DNA of 64,000 nucleotides from Bacteroidales bacterium (GTDB lineage: Bacteria > Bacteroidota > Bacteroidia > Bacteroidales > Bacteroidaceae): positions 33,478-97,477 of the forward strand of contig JAATGU010000059.1 in NCBI GenBank assembly GCA_015654535.1, in the 5' to 3' direction. The notes under the pieces are model-generated. The model ran no database searches. It saw only the letters and a list, made by a program, of their open reading frames with translations, and was not told the DNA's origin. Positions within the stretch are counted from its first letter, which is position 1. Each line of letters opens with the position of its first letter. Below are positions 20,635-30,465 of this stretch, piece after piece. The translations under genes and the position numbers were made by a program.

Positions 20635-23190
20635 ATGAAACAACGATATATCAGACTCGTTTTTGGATTGATTCTCTTTGTCGCTTCTATCACTGCTTCC
20701 GCACAGTTGTCAGGTATAGTGCGGGATTCTCTCACTAATGAACCATTACCCTATGCTTCCGTCTCTTATGAAGGAAAAGGTGTGGGCAGCATTTCAGATG
20801 TGAATGGTGCTTATCGTATTACTACCCGCAAAGGTTGGAATCAGGTAACCTTTACAGCAGTGGGATACACAAAGAAAACCGTAAATTTTCTTCCTGGAAT
20901 TACCCAAAAACTTAATGTAAGATTACAGCCATCCGATGTGCGGTTACAGGAAATTATAGTAAGGCCTAAAAAGGAAAAGTACTCCCGTAAAAATAATCCG
21001 GCGGTGGAATTGATGAGAAAAGTAATTGCTCATAAATCTAATCAAAGATTGGAGGACAATGATTTTTATCAATATGATAAATATCAAAAGATGACTACTT
21101 CTCTTAATGATGTGAAACCAGAAGACTTTGGTAAAGGAATTTATAAAAAAATGCCTTTCCTAGTTAATCAAGTGGAACCATGTGTGGAGACTAATAAGCT
21201 AATTATCCCAATATCTGTGCAGGAAATTGCTTCTCAAAAAGTCTTTCGAAAAAATCCAAAGGATGAAAAAACACTTATAAAGGGAATGAACTCGTCGGGT
21301 ATCGATCAATTGTTTTCTACAGGAGATATAATGGGAACGGTACTCAATGATGTCTTTGCCGATATTAATATTTATGATAATGATATTCGACTGTTGCAAA
21401 GTAGATTTATGAGTCCTATTTCCAATTCAGCAATTTCTTTCTATAAATATTATATCATGGATACGGTTTATGTGAATAAAGACCGCTGCATACATCTTAC
21501 TTTTGTTCCTAATAACTCTCAGGATTTTGGCTTTACCGGTCACCTATATATATTAAATGATTCTAGTTATACCGTAAAGAAGTGTACGATGAACTTGCCT
21601 AAGAAGACAGGAGTCAACTTTGTGCAGAACCTAGACATTATTCAGTCTTATGAGAAGCTTCCGGATGGTGAATGGGTGCTGAAAGACGATGATATGATTG
21701 TAGAACTTTATTTGATGAAGCAGCTTCAAGGTATACAGGTAAGGCGCACCACAAAATATAGTAATTATTCATTTAAAGAGGTTTCACCGCAACTATTCCG
21801 ACTCAAGGGAAGTACGGTGAAAGATGTAGATGCAATGATGAAGGGAAATGATTTTTGGAATCAAGTGCGGCCAGTACCACTTACAGATAAAGAAAACGGG
21901 ATGGACTCATTTCTCACTCAGTTGGAGCAAATGCCTGGCTTTAAGTATACTATCATTGTACTCAAAGCATTAATTGAGAACTTTGTGGAGACTGGTAGTA
22001 AAGAGCATCCTAGTAAGTTCGACTTTGGTCCTATGAATACAGTGATAGGTAGTAACTTTATTGATGGGCTTCGTCTGAGACTTAGCGGACAAACAACGGC
22101 TAAATTTAATCCAAATCTTTTCTTGAGTGGATATTATGCCTATGGTTTCAAAGATAATCGCTCAAAGTATAAAGCTACAGTAGAATATACTTTTGATAAG
22201 AAGGAATATCTTCCCAGAGAATTTCCTAAAAATTCGATATCTGCTTCTTATTTGTATGATGTAATGTCCCCTATGGATAAGTTTTTGAAAACGGATAAAG
22301 ATAATGTGTTTGTAGGGTTGAAAGCCACTACTGTGGATCAGATGTCTTATATCCGAGATGTTTCTTTAAAATACGAGCGGGAGACAAACTCAGGTTTTTC
22401 GATTGAAATGGATGTAAAAAATCGGAATGATCAACCAGCGGGTAACCTTTTTTACATTAAAAATGATGATGCAAAAACGATGATTCACGATATCACAACT
22501 ACCGAAACCTCTTTATTGCTTCGATTTGCACCAGGGGAAACTTATATAAACACGAAACAACGCAGATTGCCTATCAATTTTGATGCACCGATATTTACGC
22601 TTTCACATACGATGGGTATAAAAGATGTGATAGGTGGAGATTATACGTTTAATATGACCGAAATTGGCCTTTATAAAAGATTTTGGCTCTCTTCTTGGGG
22701 GAGACTGGATGCTTTTGTCAAAGCAGGTAAGCAATGGGACAAAGTTCCGTTCCCTTTACTGATAATGCCAGCGGCCAATCTTTCATATATAACTCAAAGA
22801 GAAACATTCAGCTTGATCAATAATATGGAGTTCCTGAATGATCAATATGCTTCGCTTGACTTGACGTATGATATGAATGGAAAGATACTTAATAGAGTTC
22901 CTTTAATTAAAGGATTAAAATGGAGAGAAATATTTAAATTCAAAGCTTTGTATGGAAGCTTGAGTGATAAGAATAATCCCGATAAGAGTGGTGACTTATT
23001 TCTTTTCCCGACACGTAATGGACAAACTACAAGTTTTGCCATGGGTAAACGACCCTATATGGAATTTAGTGTAGGAGTCTATAATATATTTAAGATAATT
23101 AATATAGAATACGTTCGCCGTCTCAACTATTTGGATCATCCGGGCATTAATAAGGATGGAATTCGTATGGCAATGTTACTTAATTTTTAA
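20635..23190 (+). CDS. DUF5686 and carboxypeptidase-regulatory-like domain protein
   Basis: N-terminal LSGIVRDSLTNEPLPYASVSYEGKGVGSISDVNGAYRI; long outer-membrane beta-strand body; ATG 20635 preferred. Confidence 0.8.
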   Translation: MKQRYIRLVFGLILFVASITASAQLSGIVRDSLTNEPLPYASVSYEGKGVGSISDVNGAYRITTRKGWNQVTFTAVGYTKKTVNFLPGITQKLNVRLQPSDVRLQEIIVRPKKEKYSRKNNPAVELMRKVIAHKSNQRLEDNDFYQYDKYQKMTTSLNDVKPEDFGKGIYKKMPFLVNQVEPCVETNKLIIPISVQEIASQKVFRKNPKDEKTLIKGMNSSGIDQLFSTGDIMGTVLNDVFADINIYDNDIRLLQSRFMSPISNSAISFYKYYIMDTVYVNKDRCIHLTFVPNNSQDFGFTGHLYILNDSSYTVKKCTMNLPKKTGVNFVQNLDIIQSYEKLPDGEWVLKDDDMIVELYLMKQLQGIQVRRTTKYSNYSFKEVSPQLFRLKGSTVKDVDAMMKGNDFWNQVRPVPLTDKENGMDSFLTQLEQMPGFKYTIIVLKALIENFVETGSKEHPSKFDFGPMNTVIGSNFIDGLRLRLSGQTTAKFNPNLFLSGYYAYGFKDNRSKYKATVEYTFDKKEYLPREFPKNSISASYLYDVMSPMDKFLKTDKDNVFVGLKATTVDQMSYIRDVSLKYERETNSGFSIEMDVKNRNDQPAGNLFYIKNDDAKTMIHDITTTETSLLLRFAPGETYINTKQRRLPINFDAPIFTLSHTMGIKDVIGGDYTFNMTEIGLYKRFWLSSWGRLDAFVKAGKQWDKVPFPLLIMPAANLSYITQRETFSLINNMEFLNDQYASLDLTYDMNGKILNRVPLIKGLKWREIFKFKALYGSLSDKNNPDKSGDLFLFPTRNGQTTSFAMGKRPYMEFSVGVYNIFKIINIEYVRRLNYLDHPGINKDGIRMAMLLNF

Positions 23191-23242
23191 GAGAATTTAT
23201 GTTCTATTGATCCATCCATGGAATATTAAATTCTCCTTTTTT
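23191..23242 (+). terminator. Terminator of DUF5686 gene
   Basis: GAGAATTTA (23191-23199) / TAAATTCTC (23227-23235) then CTTTTTT. Confidence 0.65.
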
Positions 23243-23577
23243 ATTAAAAGTTATCTAAATCAAATGCATTGGAATTAATCGGATTTTTTGTCTTTCTCGT
23301 TGTATATAACTTTGGGATATTCCGGTACTTTTGATAGATATAGGAAGGGAAGGTCAGAGTTGCACTCGTTTACATCAGGCTTCAACAAAATCTTTTCAAA
23401 CGTTCACTCTATAGGATAGGATCTGTTGAAGAATAACAGGATATTTCTCTGGCTTCTGTATTAATATGGCCGAATTTATATAGACTTTAAATTTCATTTA
23501 ATCTTTTTTCGCAATGTATATGTATATTCTCCAAACGTTTTCCAACCAAATATGGTTCTGCTGATCTTGATTACTTT

Positions 23578-23952
23578 TTATCCTGTTTTAGAACTGGAAC
23601 CTTTTAGTAGTTCTAATTTGGCCAATAGCATAGCATTTTCTTTCAGTAACAATTTATTTTCTTCTTTTAGTGATCTGTTTTCTTCTTTTAAGTAAAATGT
23701 TAAACTTTCATTATTTATTGAATTACGCTCCTCTGAAATGATCATTTCACCCCTACCATCTACTAACCAATAAATATTAAGCTGCGGAAAGTTGAGAATT
23801 ATATTACGCATAGCCTTTGTGCTTATTTCGTCTTTTAAAGTACGAATATAAGCTCTGCTCATCCCTATTTTTACAGAGAAATCGTTAGGGTTTGAGTTGA
23901 TATAGTCAATAAATGAAAGTAGTCTTTTTTTTATTTCACTCAATTCTTCCAT
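23578..23952 (-). CDS. HTH (phage repressor/XRE-like) regulator with C-terminal coiled coil
   Basis: MEELSEIKKRLLSFIDYINSNPNDFSVKIGMSRAYIRTLK...NIYWLVDGRGEMI...LKEENRSLKEENKLLLKENAMLLAKLELL. Confidence 0.75.
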   Translation of the reverse strand: MEELSEIKKRLLSFIDYINSNPNDFSVKIGMSRAYIRTLKDEISTKAMRNIILNFPQLNIYWLVDGRGEMIISEERNSINNESLTFYLKEENRSLKEENKLLLKENAMLLAKLELLKGSSSKTG

Positions 23953-24570
23953 AAAAAAAACATTATTATGGGTAAAATAATTCGCTTTTTATTTTGATTT
24001 AAGAAATATATTACTCATATTTGTATCATGAATAATAAATAACTGCATCAAATGTAATAAATAAATGCAGCTATTGCAATCGTAACCATGATAAATGATG
24101 GCAACGAACAAGTTGAGAACAGGCATTTCGATACTTATTATGCAATTTTTGACAGAGTTAAGAGAATGGTACAAAACAAAAAGTATGGGCCATATTGCTA
24201 TGGAAAACACAGATACTTATTGAGTACTATATTATGATGTGTTTGCATTTCTTTTTTAATTTTATATGTAATAGTTCTGCCTGCGTTAAAAACAATAGAT
24301 GTTTTGTATAAATTTTATCAATATATAAATATCTAACTCAAATGAGGAAAAACATGAACTATCTAAAAATGAGAAGATGCATTTATTCGTTCCCCACTAT
24401 TATTATAGCTCTTTTTCTATCAATGAAACTTATAATTAAAGGATCAAATTTTGGAGTGAACACTTCTTAAATGCAATGTCTATATATAAAAATCGAGGAC
24501 AATATTTGATAAAATATTTAAGATATATAGTTCCGAATTTATTAGTAATTATATTAAAATTGTTAATCTT

Positions 24571-27500
24571 ATGGTCTTGAAAATTAAAAAAATTAAATGG
24601 TTGAGGGGTGAATCTTTTACGAGTTTTTCCCAACAAGTAGTGTTACTTTTATTACTTACTCTACCTTTGACAAGTGTTTTAGCAAGCACTTTTCTTAACA
24701 CATCATTATCTGATATAGTGCAGCAGAACAAAACTGTACGGATCTCAGGAACAGTTGTCTCTGAAGGAGATAATGGCCCTATCATAGGTGCAAATATTAA
24801 AGAAGTCGGTACTACAAACGGGACGATTTCTGATATAGAGGGAAAATTCACCTTATCAGTAAATCCAGAGTCTACATTAGAGATTTCTTTTATTGGCTAC
24901 GTTAAGCAAGTGATAAAAGTAACCAATAGTACTTTACATATTATAATGAAAGAGGATGCACGACAACTTAATGAGGTTGTTGTAACAGGTTTTGGTTTGG
25001 CACAAAAGAAAGCAACACTAACGGGTGCCATTTCTTCTGTCGGAAGTGATGATATTGCAAGAAGTTCTGCTGTAACAACTTCTGGAGCTTTAGCTGGAAA
25101 AATTGCGGGCATTAACGTAAGACAAGCTGATGGAAGGCCTGGTAATGGAGTCTCCGTTCAAATCAGAAATATGGGTACGCCTCTTTATGTTATCGATGGG
25201 GTTATTAAAGATGAAGGACAATTTAATAATATTGATTTCAATGATATAGAATCAATATCCATATTAAAAGATGCTTCAGCAGCTATTTATGGTATGAGAG
25301 CAGCAAACGGTGTAGTTGTTGTTACAACAAAAAAAGGTCAACTTAATCAAAAAAACATAGTTTCGGTTAACACCTACTATGGATGGCAAAATTTATCATC
25401 TTTCCCAAAACCAGCTGATGCTGTAACTTATATTACTAACTATATTCAATCAGAGACATTGCAGGGTGTTCAAGATCAAAATAGGAAGTATACAAGAGAA
25501 GATTTGGCAAAATGGACGGAAGGTAAGGAAAAAGGATATGTCCCGTTTGATTGGTATCATTATATTTGGAAAACTGCTCCACAATATTATATCGGAATTA
25601 GTACCTCTGGAGGATCAGATAAGATAAATTACTATTTAGCTGTTAGCCATATTGATCAAGATGCAATGATACGCAATTATGGTGGATTTAGGAGAACAAA
25701 CGTACAAATGAATGTTGATGCAAATATTACCAAACGTTTTAAAGTAGGTGCCAGTCTTAACGGAAGAATTGAGACAAGAGAAAATCCTGGCGTTCCGGGA
25801 GGTGATGATTATTGGGCACCTATATTTGCTACATATAGAAATCTTCCAACAAAAAGACCTTTTGCAAATGATAATCCTAAATATCCCGCATTGACTTCAA
25901 ATGATGCTTCAACAAACTTTGGTATGTTAAATTATAAACTTTCAGGAAAATATAGAAATGTTTGGAGAGTAGCACAATTAAATTTTAACGCTGAATACCA
26001 GCTGTTTGATGGTTTAAAGCTAAAAGGTTTATTGGGATATTATTTGGCACAACAATGGTTGGATAACCAAGAATATACTTACACTTTATATGATTATGAT
26101 CCTAAGACAGACACATATCCAATTGCTTTCCAGAACTTGAATCCATGGAGAGAAAGGAATATTCAAAATGTTGAAGAACTGACCACTAATTTTCAATTAT
26201 CATATGATAAAAAATTTGGTGTCCATTCAATAAATGCAGTATTAGGTGCAGAAACAATTAAACGTGACACTCCCAATTTTTGGATACATAGTATTCCGGA
26301 AGCGAATTCTATTCACTTAATAGATTTTAGCACATTGAAAGAGTTTAATGACTATGGGAATAATACCGAAGCAAGAATCGGATATTTAGGTAGAATAAGT
26401 TATAACTATAATGAGAAATACTTATTAGATTTATCTGCCCGGTATGATGGCTCTTGGAAGTTTCCACCGAGTCATAGATGGGGGTTCTTTCCTTCAGTTT
26501 CTGTAGGTTGGAGAATTTCTCAGGAAGGTTTTTGGCAAGAAAGCAGTTATTTGAATAAAATTTCAGATCTTAAAATCAGAGCTTCTTATGGTTTAGTCGG
26601 TGATGATAATGTGAGTGGGTATTCTGCATTTGATTATATGAAAGGATATAATTTTAAAAATGGTGGCTCGGTTATAGATAACAGTTATACTATAGGTACA
26701 GTACCCAGAGGTTTAGCTGTAACAAATTTATCGTGGATAAAAGCAAAAATGCTTGATATAGGATTAGATTATGGCTTTTTCGATCATAAACTATTGGGTA
26801 CAGTCGATTATTTTCGTCGAATTCGTACTGGACTACCTGCATCAAGATATGATGTTTTAATTCCATCTGAAGCAGGATTTAGTTTACCTAATGAAAATTT
26901 AAACTCTGATGTTGTGAAAGGCTATGATTTAGGATTAAAATGGAATAGTAATGTTGGAGATTTGAAATATTCTATTGGAGCTAATGTTACATATTCCAGA
27001 CTTTTTGATTGGCAACAGTATAAACCTCGCTTTGGAAATTCATGGGATTACTATCGTAACTCAATTAATGAACGATTTAGTAATATAACCTGGGGGTATG
27101 AAGCGATTGGACAATTTCAAAATTGGGAGCAAATTAGTAGTTATCCTGTAGACATTGATGGTAAAGGTAACACAACACTCCGTCCAGGTGATATTATTTA
27201 TAAAGATGTCAATGGCGATAAAACGATTAACGGACTTGATGAGCGTCCTTTAGGTTATAAGCAAGGAGGTACTCCTACTTTCAATTATGGTTTAAATTTT
27301 GCTTTCAATTATAAAGATATCAGTTTATCATTTGACTTAACAGGCGGTGCATTAAATACTTGGAATCAAGATTGGGAACAACGTTTGCCGTTCCATGATG
27401 GTGGTAACAATCCGCAATATTACTTAAGTGATACATGGAGACTATCCGACATATGGAATGCAAACAGCACACTTATACCGGGTAAATACCCCACTCCACT

Positions 27501-27777
27501 TGTAGGTAATAGTGGACATAGTGATTATTGGAGCAGTTCATTTTGGTATCATAATGTCTCATATATAAAATTGAGAAATCTTGAATTAAGTTATACAGTA
27601 CCAACAAAATTATTAAGTAAAGTGAACATTTCTAATTTACGTGTATATCTATTAGCACAGAATCTATTCATGATTTCAAATACACATTTAGTAATGGATC
27701 CTGAGATTGATTCTAGTAATGCTTTACAATATCCAACAACAAGAGTCTTTAATTTAGGACTTACATTAAAATTCTAA
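24571..27777 (+). CDS. SusC/RagA family TonB-linked outer membrane protein
   Basis: CarboxypepD_reg, LNEVVVTGFG, plug PLYVIDGVIKDEGQFNNIDFNDIESISILKDASAAIYGMRAANGVVVVTTKKG. Confidence 0.97.
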   Translation: MVLKIKKIKWLRGESFTSFSQQVVLLLLLTLPLTSVLASTFLNTSLSDIVQQNKTVRISGTVVSEGDNGPIIGANIKEVGTTNGTISDIEGKFTLSVNPESTLEISFIGYVKQVIKVTNSTLHIIMKEDARQLNEVVVTGFGLAQKKATLTGAISSVGSDDIARSSAVTTSGALAGKIAGINVRQADGRPGNGVSVQIRNMGTPLYVIDGVIKDEGQFNNIDFNDIESISILKDASAAIYGMRAANGVVVVTTKKGQLNQKNIVSVNTYYGWQNLSSFPKPADAVTYITNYIQSETLQGVQDQNRKYTREDLAKWTEGKEKGYVPFDWYHYIWKTAPQYYIGISTSGGSDKINYYLAVSHIDQDAMIRNYGGFRRTNVQMNVDANITKRFKVGASLNGRIETRENPGVPGGDDYWAPIFATYRNLPTKRPFANDNPKYPALTSNDASTNFGMLNYKLSGKYRNVWRVAQLNFNAEYQLFDGLKLKGLLGYYLAQQWLDNQEYTYTLYDYDPKTDTYPIAFQNLNPWRERNIQNVEELTTNFQLSYDKKFGVHSINAVLGAETIKRDTPNFWIHSIPEANSIHLIDFSTLKEFNDYGNNTEARIGYLGRISYNYNEKYLLDLSARYDGSWKFPPSHRWGFFPSVSVGWRISQEGFWQESSYLNKISDLKIRASYGLVGDDNVSGYSAFDYMKGYNFKNGGSVIDNSYTIGTVPRGLAVTNLSWIKAKMLDIGLDYGFFDHKLLGTVDYFRRIRTGLPASRYDVLIPSEAGFSLPNENLNSDVVKGYDLGLKWNSNVGDLKYSIGANVTYSRLFDWQQYKPRFGNSWDYYRNSINERFSNITWGYEAIGQFQNWEQISSYPVDIDGKGNTTLRPGDIIYKDVNGDKTINGLDERPLGYKQGGTPTFNYGLNFAFNYKDISLSFDLTGGALNTWNQDWEQRLPFHDGGNNPQYYLSDTWRLSDIWNANSTLIPGKYPTPLVGNSGHSDYWSSSFWYHNVSYIKLRNLELSYTVPTKLLSKVNISNLRVYLLAQNLFMISNTHLVMDPEIDSSNALQYPTTRVFNLGLTLKF

Positions 27778-27782
27778 TTGAC

Positions 27783-29612
27783 ATGAAAAAGAAGAATTAT
27801 ATATATATACTATTCTATTTGGCGTTTGCAGGAAGTTTAAATTCTTGTTCCGGTTTTTTAGACAGGGAGCCAAATAATATTTTAACCGAAGATCAAGTAT
27901 ATAGTGATCCTACTATGGTTACATCGGTTTTAGCAAACTTTTATGGCAGAGTGAATTGGGGACCAAGTATAACAAACGATTATGATTATATTTATATTGA
28001 TGAAGCATGCCCTTCAAGTGGTGGACCTGATAATTTTACTAATTATTCTGATGATTATGATAGGGTTTATGATTATGGATTAATAAGAAACTTCAATCAA
28101 TTTCTCCAAGGGCTAAAAGCTTCAAATGTTATTGATGAATCTTTGAAGGAATCAGCGGAAGGCGAAGTTCGGTTTTTGAGAGCTTATACTTATTTTTATA
28201 TGGCTAAATGTATGGGTGGGATGCCAATAATGGGAGATACTGTTTTTGAATACAATTCAGGGATGGACGTTACAACATTGCAAATATCTCGCTCTACTGA
28301 GACCGAAATATATGATTATGTAATAAGCGAATGTGATGCCGCGGCCAAATTACTATCCGATCAACCAACTGTACACGGTGCAAGAGCAAATAAATGGGCT
28401 GCATTAGCACTAAAAGCACGTGCCGCTCTATATGCAGGTTCAATTGCAAAATACAATAATTTGTATACACCACAAATTAAGACAGTTGGCAATGAAGTAG
28501 GTATTCCTGCCGAAAAGTCAAGCGATTATTATAAAATAGCTCTTGATGCAGCTCAACAAGTTATGGATGGTGGAAAATATAATTTGCAAAACAACAATTC
28601 GGATAAAGCTCAAAATTTTTATAATGCAATTTGTGTTAAAGATAATAATCAGGAGGTTATTTGGGCTTTAGATTTTAAGGTGCCTGATTTGACTCATGCC
28701 TTTACAACACGTAACTTACCGGTATCTTTGGCAGAAGATATTGATAGATCAATCATTACCCCTGTTTTAAATATTGTCGAAGCATTTGAATACACAAATA
28801 ATAGGGATGGTTCTATTAAAACTAAAGATGCAAATGGTGATTATATTTACTACAATAATCCTGAAGATGCATTTAAAAACAAGGATCCGAGACTTGCTGG
28901 ATCTATCATTTATCCAGGTGGCACATTCAGAGGACAAAAAGTTGATTTACAGGCAGGAGTTAAATCTTTGGCAAATGGTATCTGGTCAACGAAAACAGGT
29001 ATAGGAGGCTCTAAAAATGAGGATGGTTCAGTGTTAACTTCAGTAAATGGACCGACTACTACTAACGAGCAATACATTAACAAAAGTGGATTTTTCTTTA
29101 AAAAATTTTTAGATGAAACGTCTCTTTCTGGTACCCGTGGTCGTGGTAGCGATATGTGGTTCCCAAGAATCCGTTATGCGGAGATTGTGATGATTGCTTG
29201 TGAAGCATCATTTGAATTAGGAAATAGTACAAATGCAGTGAAATATATTAATATGGTTAGAGAAAGAGCTGGCATCTCAGATTTGGAGACTATTACATTT
29301 AACGATATTGTTAGAGAGAATAGAGTAGAATTTGCATTTGAAGCTCATAGATGGTGGGATTTAAAACGTTGGAGAATTGCTGATAAGGTTTTAAACGGTC
29401 AAGTTAATGATCCTATTGCCCAACAATGGGCTTTATTCCCATATCGTATTGTTGATCCTGATAATCCTCATAATGGCCAATGGGTATACGATAAGATAAA
29501 AGAACCGAATTCACCTTTTCCAAGAAACTTCCAGCTAAGGAACTATTATAATTTCATTGACCAGGGATGGATAAATAATAATCCTAAACTCGTTAAGAAT
29601 CCGTATCAATAA
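27783..29612 (+). CDS. SusD/RagB family nutrient-binding lipoprotein
   Basis: Lipobox LNSCSGFLDREPNN; EGEVRFLRAYTYFYMAKCMGGMPI; ENRVEFAFEAHRWWDLKRW. Confidence 0.97.
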   Translation: MKKKNYIYILFYLAFAGSLNSCSGFLDREPNNILTEDQVYSDPTMVTSVLANFYGRVNWGPSITNDYDYIYIDEACPSSGGPDNFTNYSDDYDRVYDYGLIRNFNQFLQGLKASNVIDESLKESAEGEVRFLRAYTYFYMAKCMGGMPIMGDTVFEYNSGMDVTTLQISRSTETEIYDYVISECDAAAKLLSDQPTVHGARANKWAALALKARAALYAGSIAKYNNLYTPQIKTVGNEVGIPAEKSSDYYKIALDAAQQVMDGGKYNLQNNNSDKAQNFYNAICVKDNNQEVIWALDFKVPDLTHAFTTRNLPVSLAEDIDRSIITPVLNIVEAFEYTNNRDGSIKTKDANGDYIYYNNPEDAFKNKDPRLAGSIIYPGGTFRGQKVDLQAGVKSLANGIWSTKTGIGGSKNEDGSVLTSVNGPTTTNEQYINKSGFFFKKFLDETSLSGTRGRGSDMWFPRIRYAEIVMIACEASFELGNSTNAVKYINMVRERAGISDLETITFNDIVRENRVEFAFEAHRWWDLKRWRIADKVLNGQVNDPIAQQWALFPYRIVDPDNPHNGQWVYDKIKEPNSPFPRNFQLRNYYNFIDQGWINNNPKLVKNPYQ

Positions 29613-29629
29613 TATAAAATTATAAAGCG

Positions 29630-30316
29630 ATGAATAATAATAAGATTTTTAATATAGTATGCATAGTAATAGTTTTAATTGGTTTTACTAGTTGCGGGCT
29701 TGATAACTACGATCCTCCAAAATCAAAATTAATAGGTGATGTTATCTATAAGGATTCAACTATAGGACTTAAAGGTTCTTATGGCGCAATTCAATTTCAG
29801 CTTTATCAAGATGGTTACCAGTTAAATACCCCCATTTCAGTATTTGTGGACCAAAACGGTCATTTTGAATCTGATTTATTTGATGGAACTTACAAGTTGG
29901 TTACAAGAGATAAAAACGGTCCTTGGGTAAATTCAAGGGATACAACTGTTATAAAGGTAAAAGGAAATACAGTTATAAAATTTAATGTAACACCTTTTTT
30001 CACTGTTTCAGATGCCAACATAGTTTTGAATGGTAATAATGTGGTAGGATCATGTAATATAGCCCAAATTGTTCCTGATTCAAAAATTGATTGGATTACA
30101 CTCTTTATTGGTCGAACCTCATTTGTTGATGAAAACATAAACATTAGCAGTGTAAAGGATGTTAATCCCCAAGTCGGTAACGTAAGTTTATTATTAAATC
30201 TTTCAATAATAACGGGTTATGATTTAAGCAAAGAGACAGCTTTGTTTGCTAGGATTGGCGTTAAAACGATAAGTGCAGATCAAGCTATTTATTCAAGAGT
30301 TGTGCGTCTAAAATAA
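29630..30316 (+). CDS. DUF3823 domain lipoprotein
   Basis: Lipobox GFTSCGLDNYDPPKSKLIGDVIYK; position immediately after SusD. Confidence 0.8.
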   Translation: MNNNKIFNIVCIVIVLIGFTSCGLDNYDPPKSKLIGDVIYKDSTIGLKGSYGAIQFQLYQDGYQLNTPISVFVDQNGHFESDLFDGTYKLVTRDKNGPWVNSRDTTVIKVKGNTVIKFNVTPFFTVSDANIVLNGNNVVGSCNIAQIVPDSKIDWITLFIGRTSFVDENINISSVKDVNPQVGNVSLLLNLSIITGYDLSKETALFARIGVKTISADQAIYSRVVRLK

Positions 30317-30323
30317 AATAAAG

Positions 30324-30407
30324 ATCCGTTATAACATCTAAGAAAGTTGTTTTTGTATTCATTGCTAAATTATGAGATAAAAAAACAATTTAGATGTGAT
30401 AACGGAT
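30324..30407 (+). repeat. Long intercistronic inverted repeat/hairpin
   Basis: ATCCGTTATaACATCTAA...TTGTTTTTgTA / TAaAAAAACAA...TTAGATGTgATAACGGAT. Confidence 0.8.
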
Positions 30408-30465
30408 TATCATTTAAAATAATAAGGAATTTGTTTTTTTATCCTAATAACCAATATTATAAATT

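Noticed and set aside
23395-23408. 14-bp identity TTCAAACGTTCACT shared with the AraC remnant region at 48829
   Set aside because: A 14-mer match between two sites is expected by chance in 64 kb of AT-rich DNA; surrounding sequence is unrelated
24549-24851. 100-aa minus-strand ORF upstream of/in SusC
   Set aside because: Antisense to SusC N-terminal coding sequence
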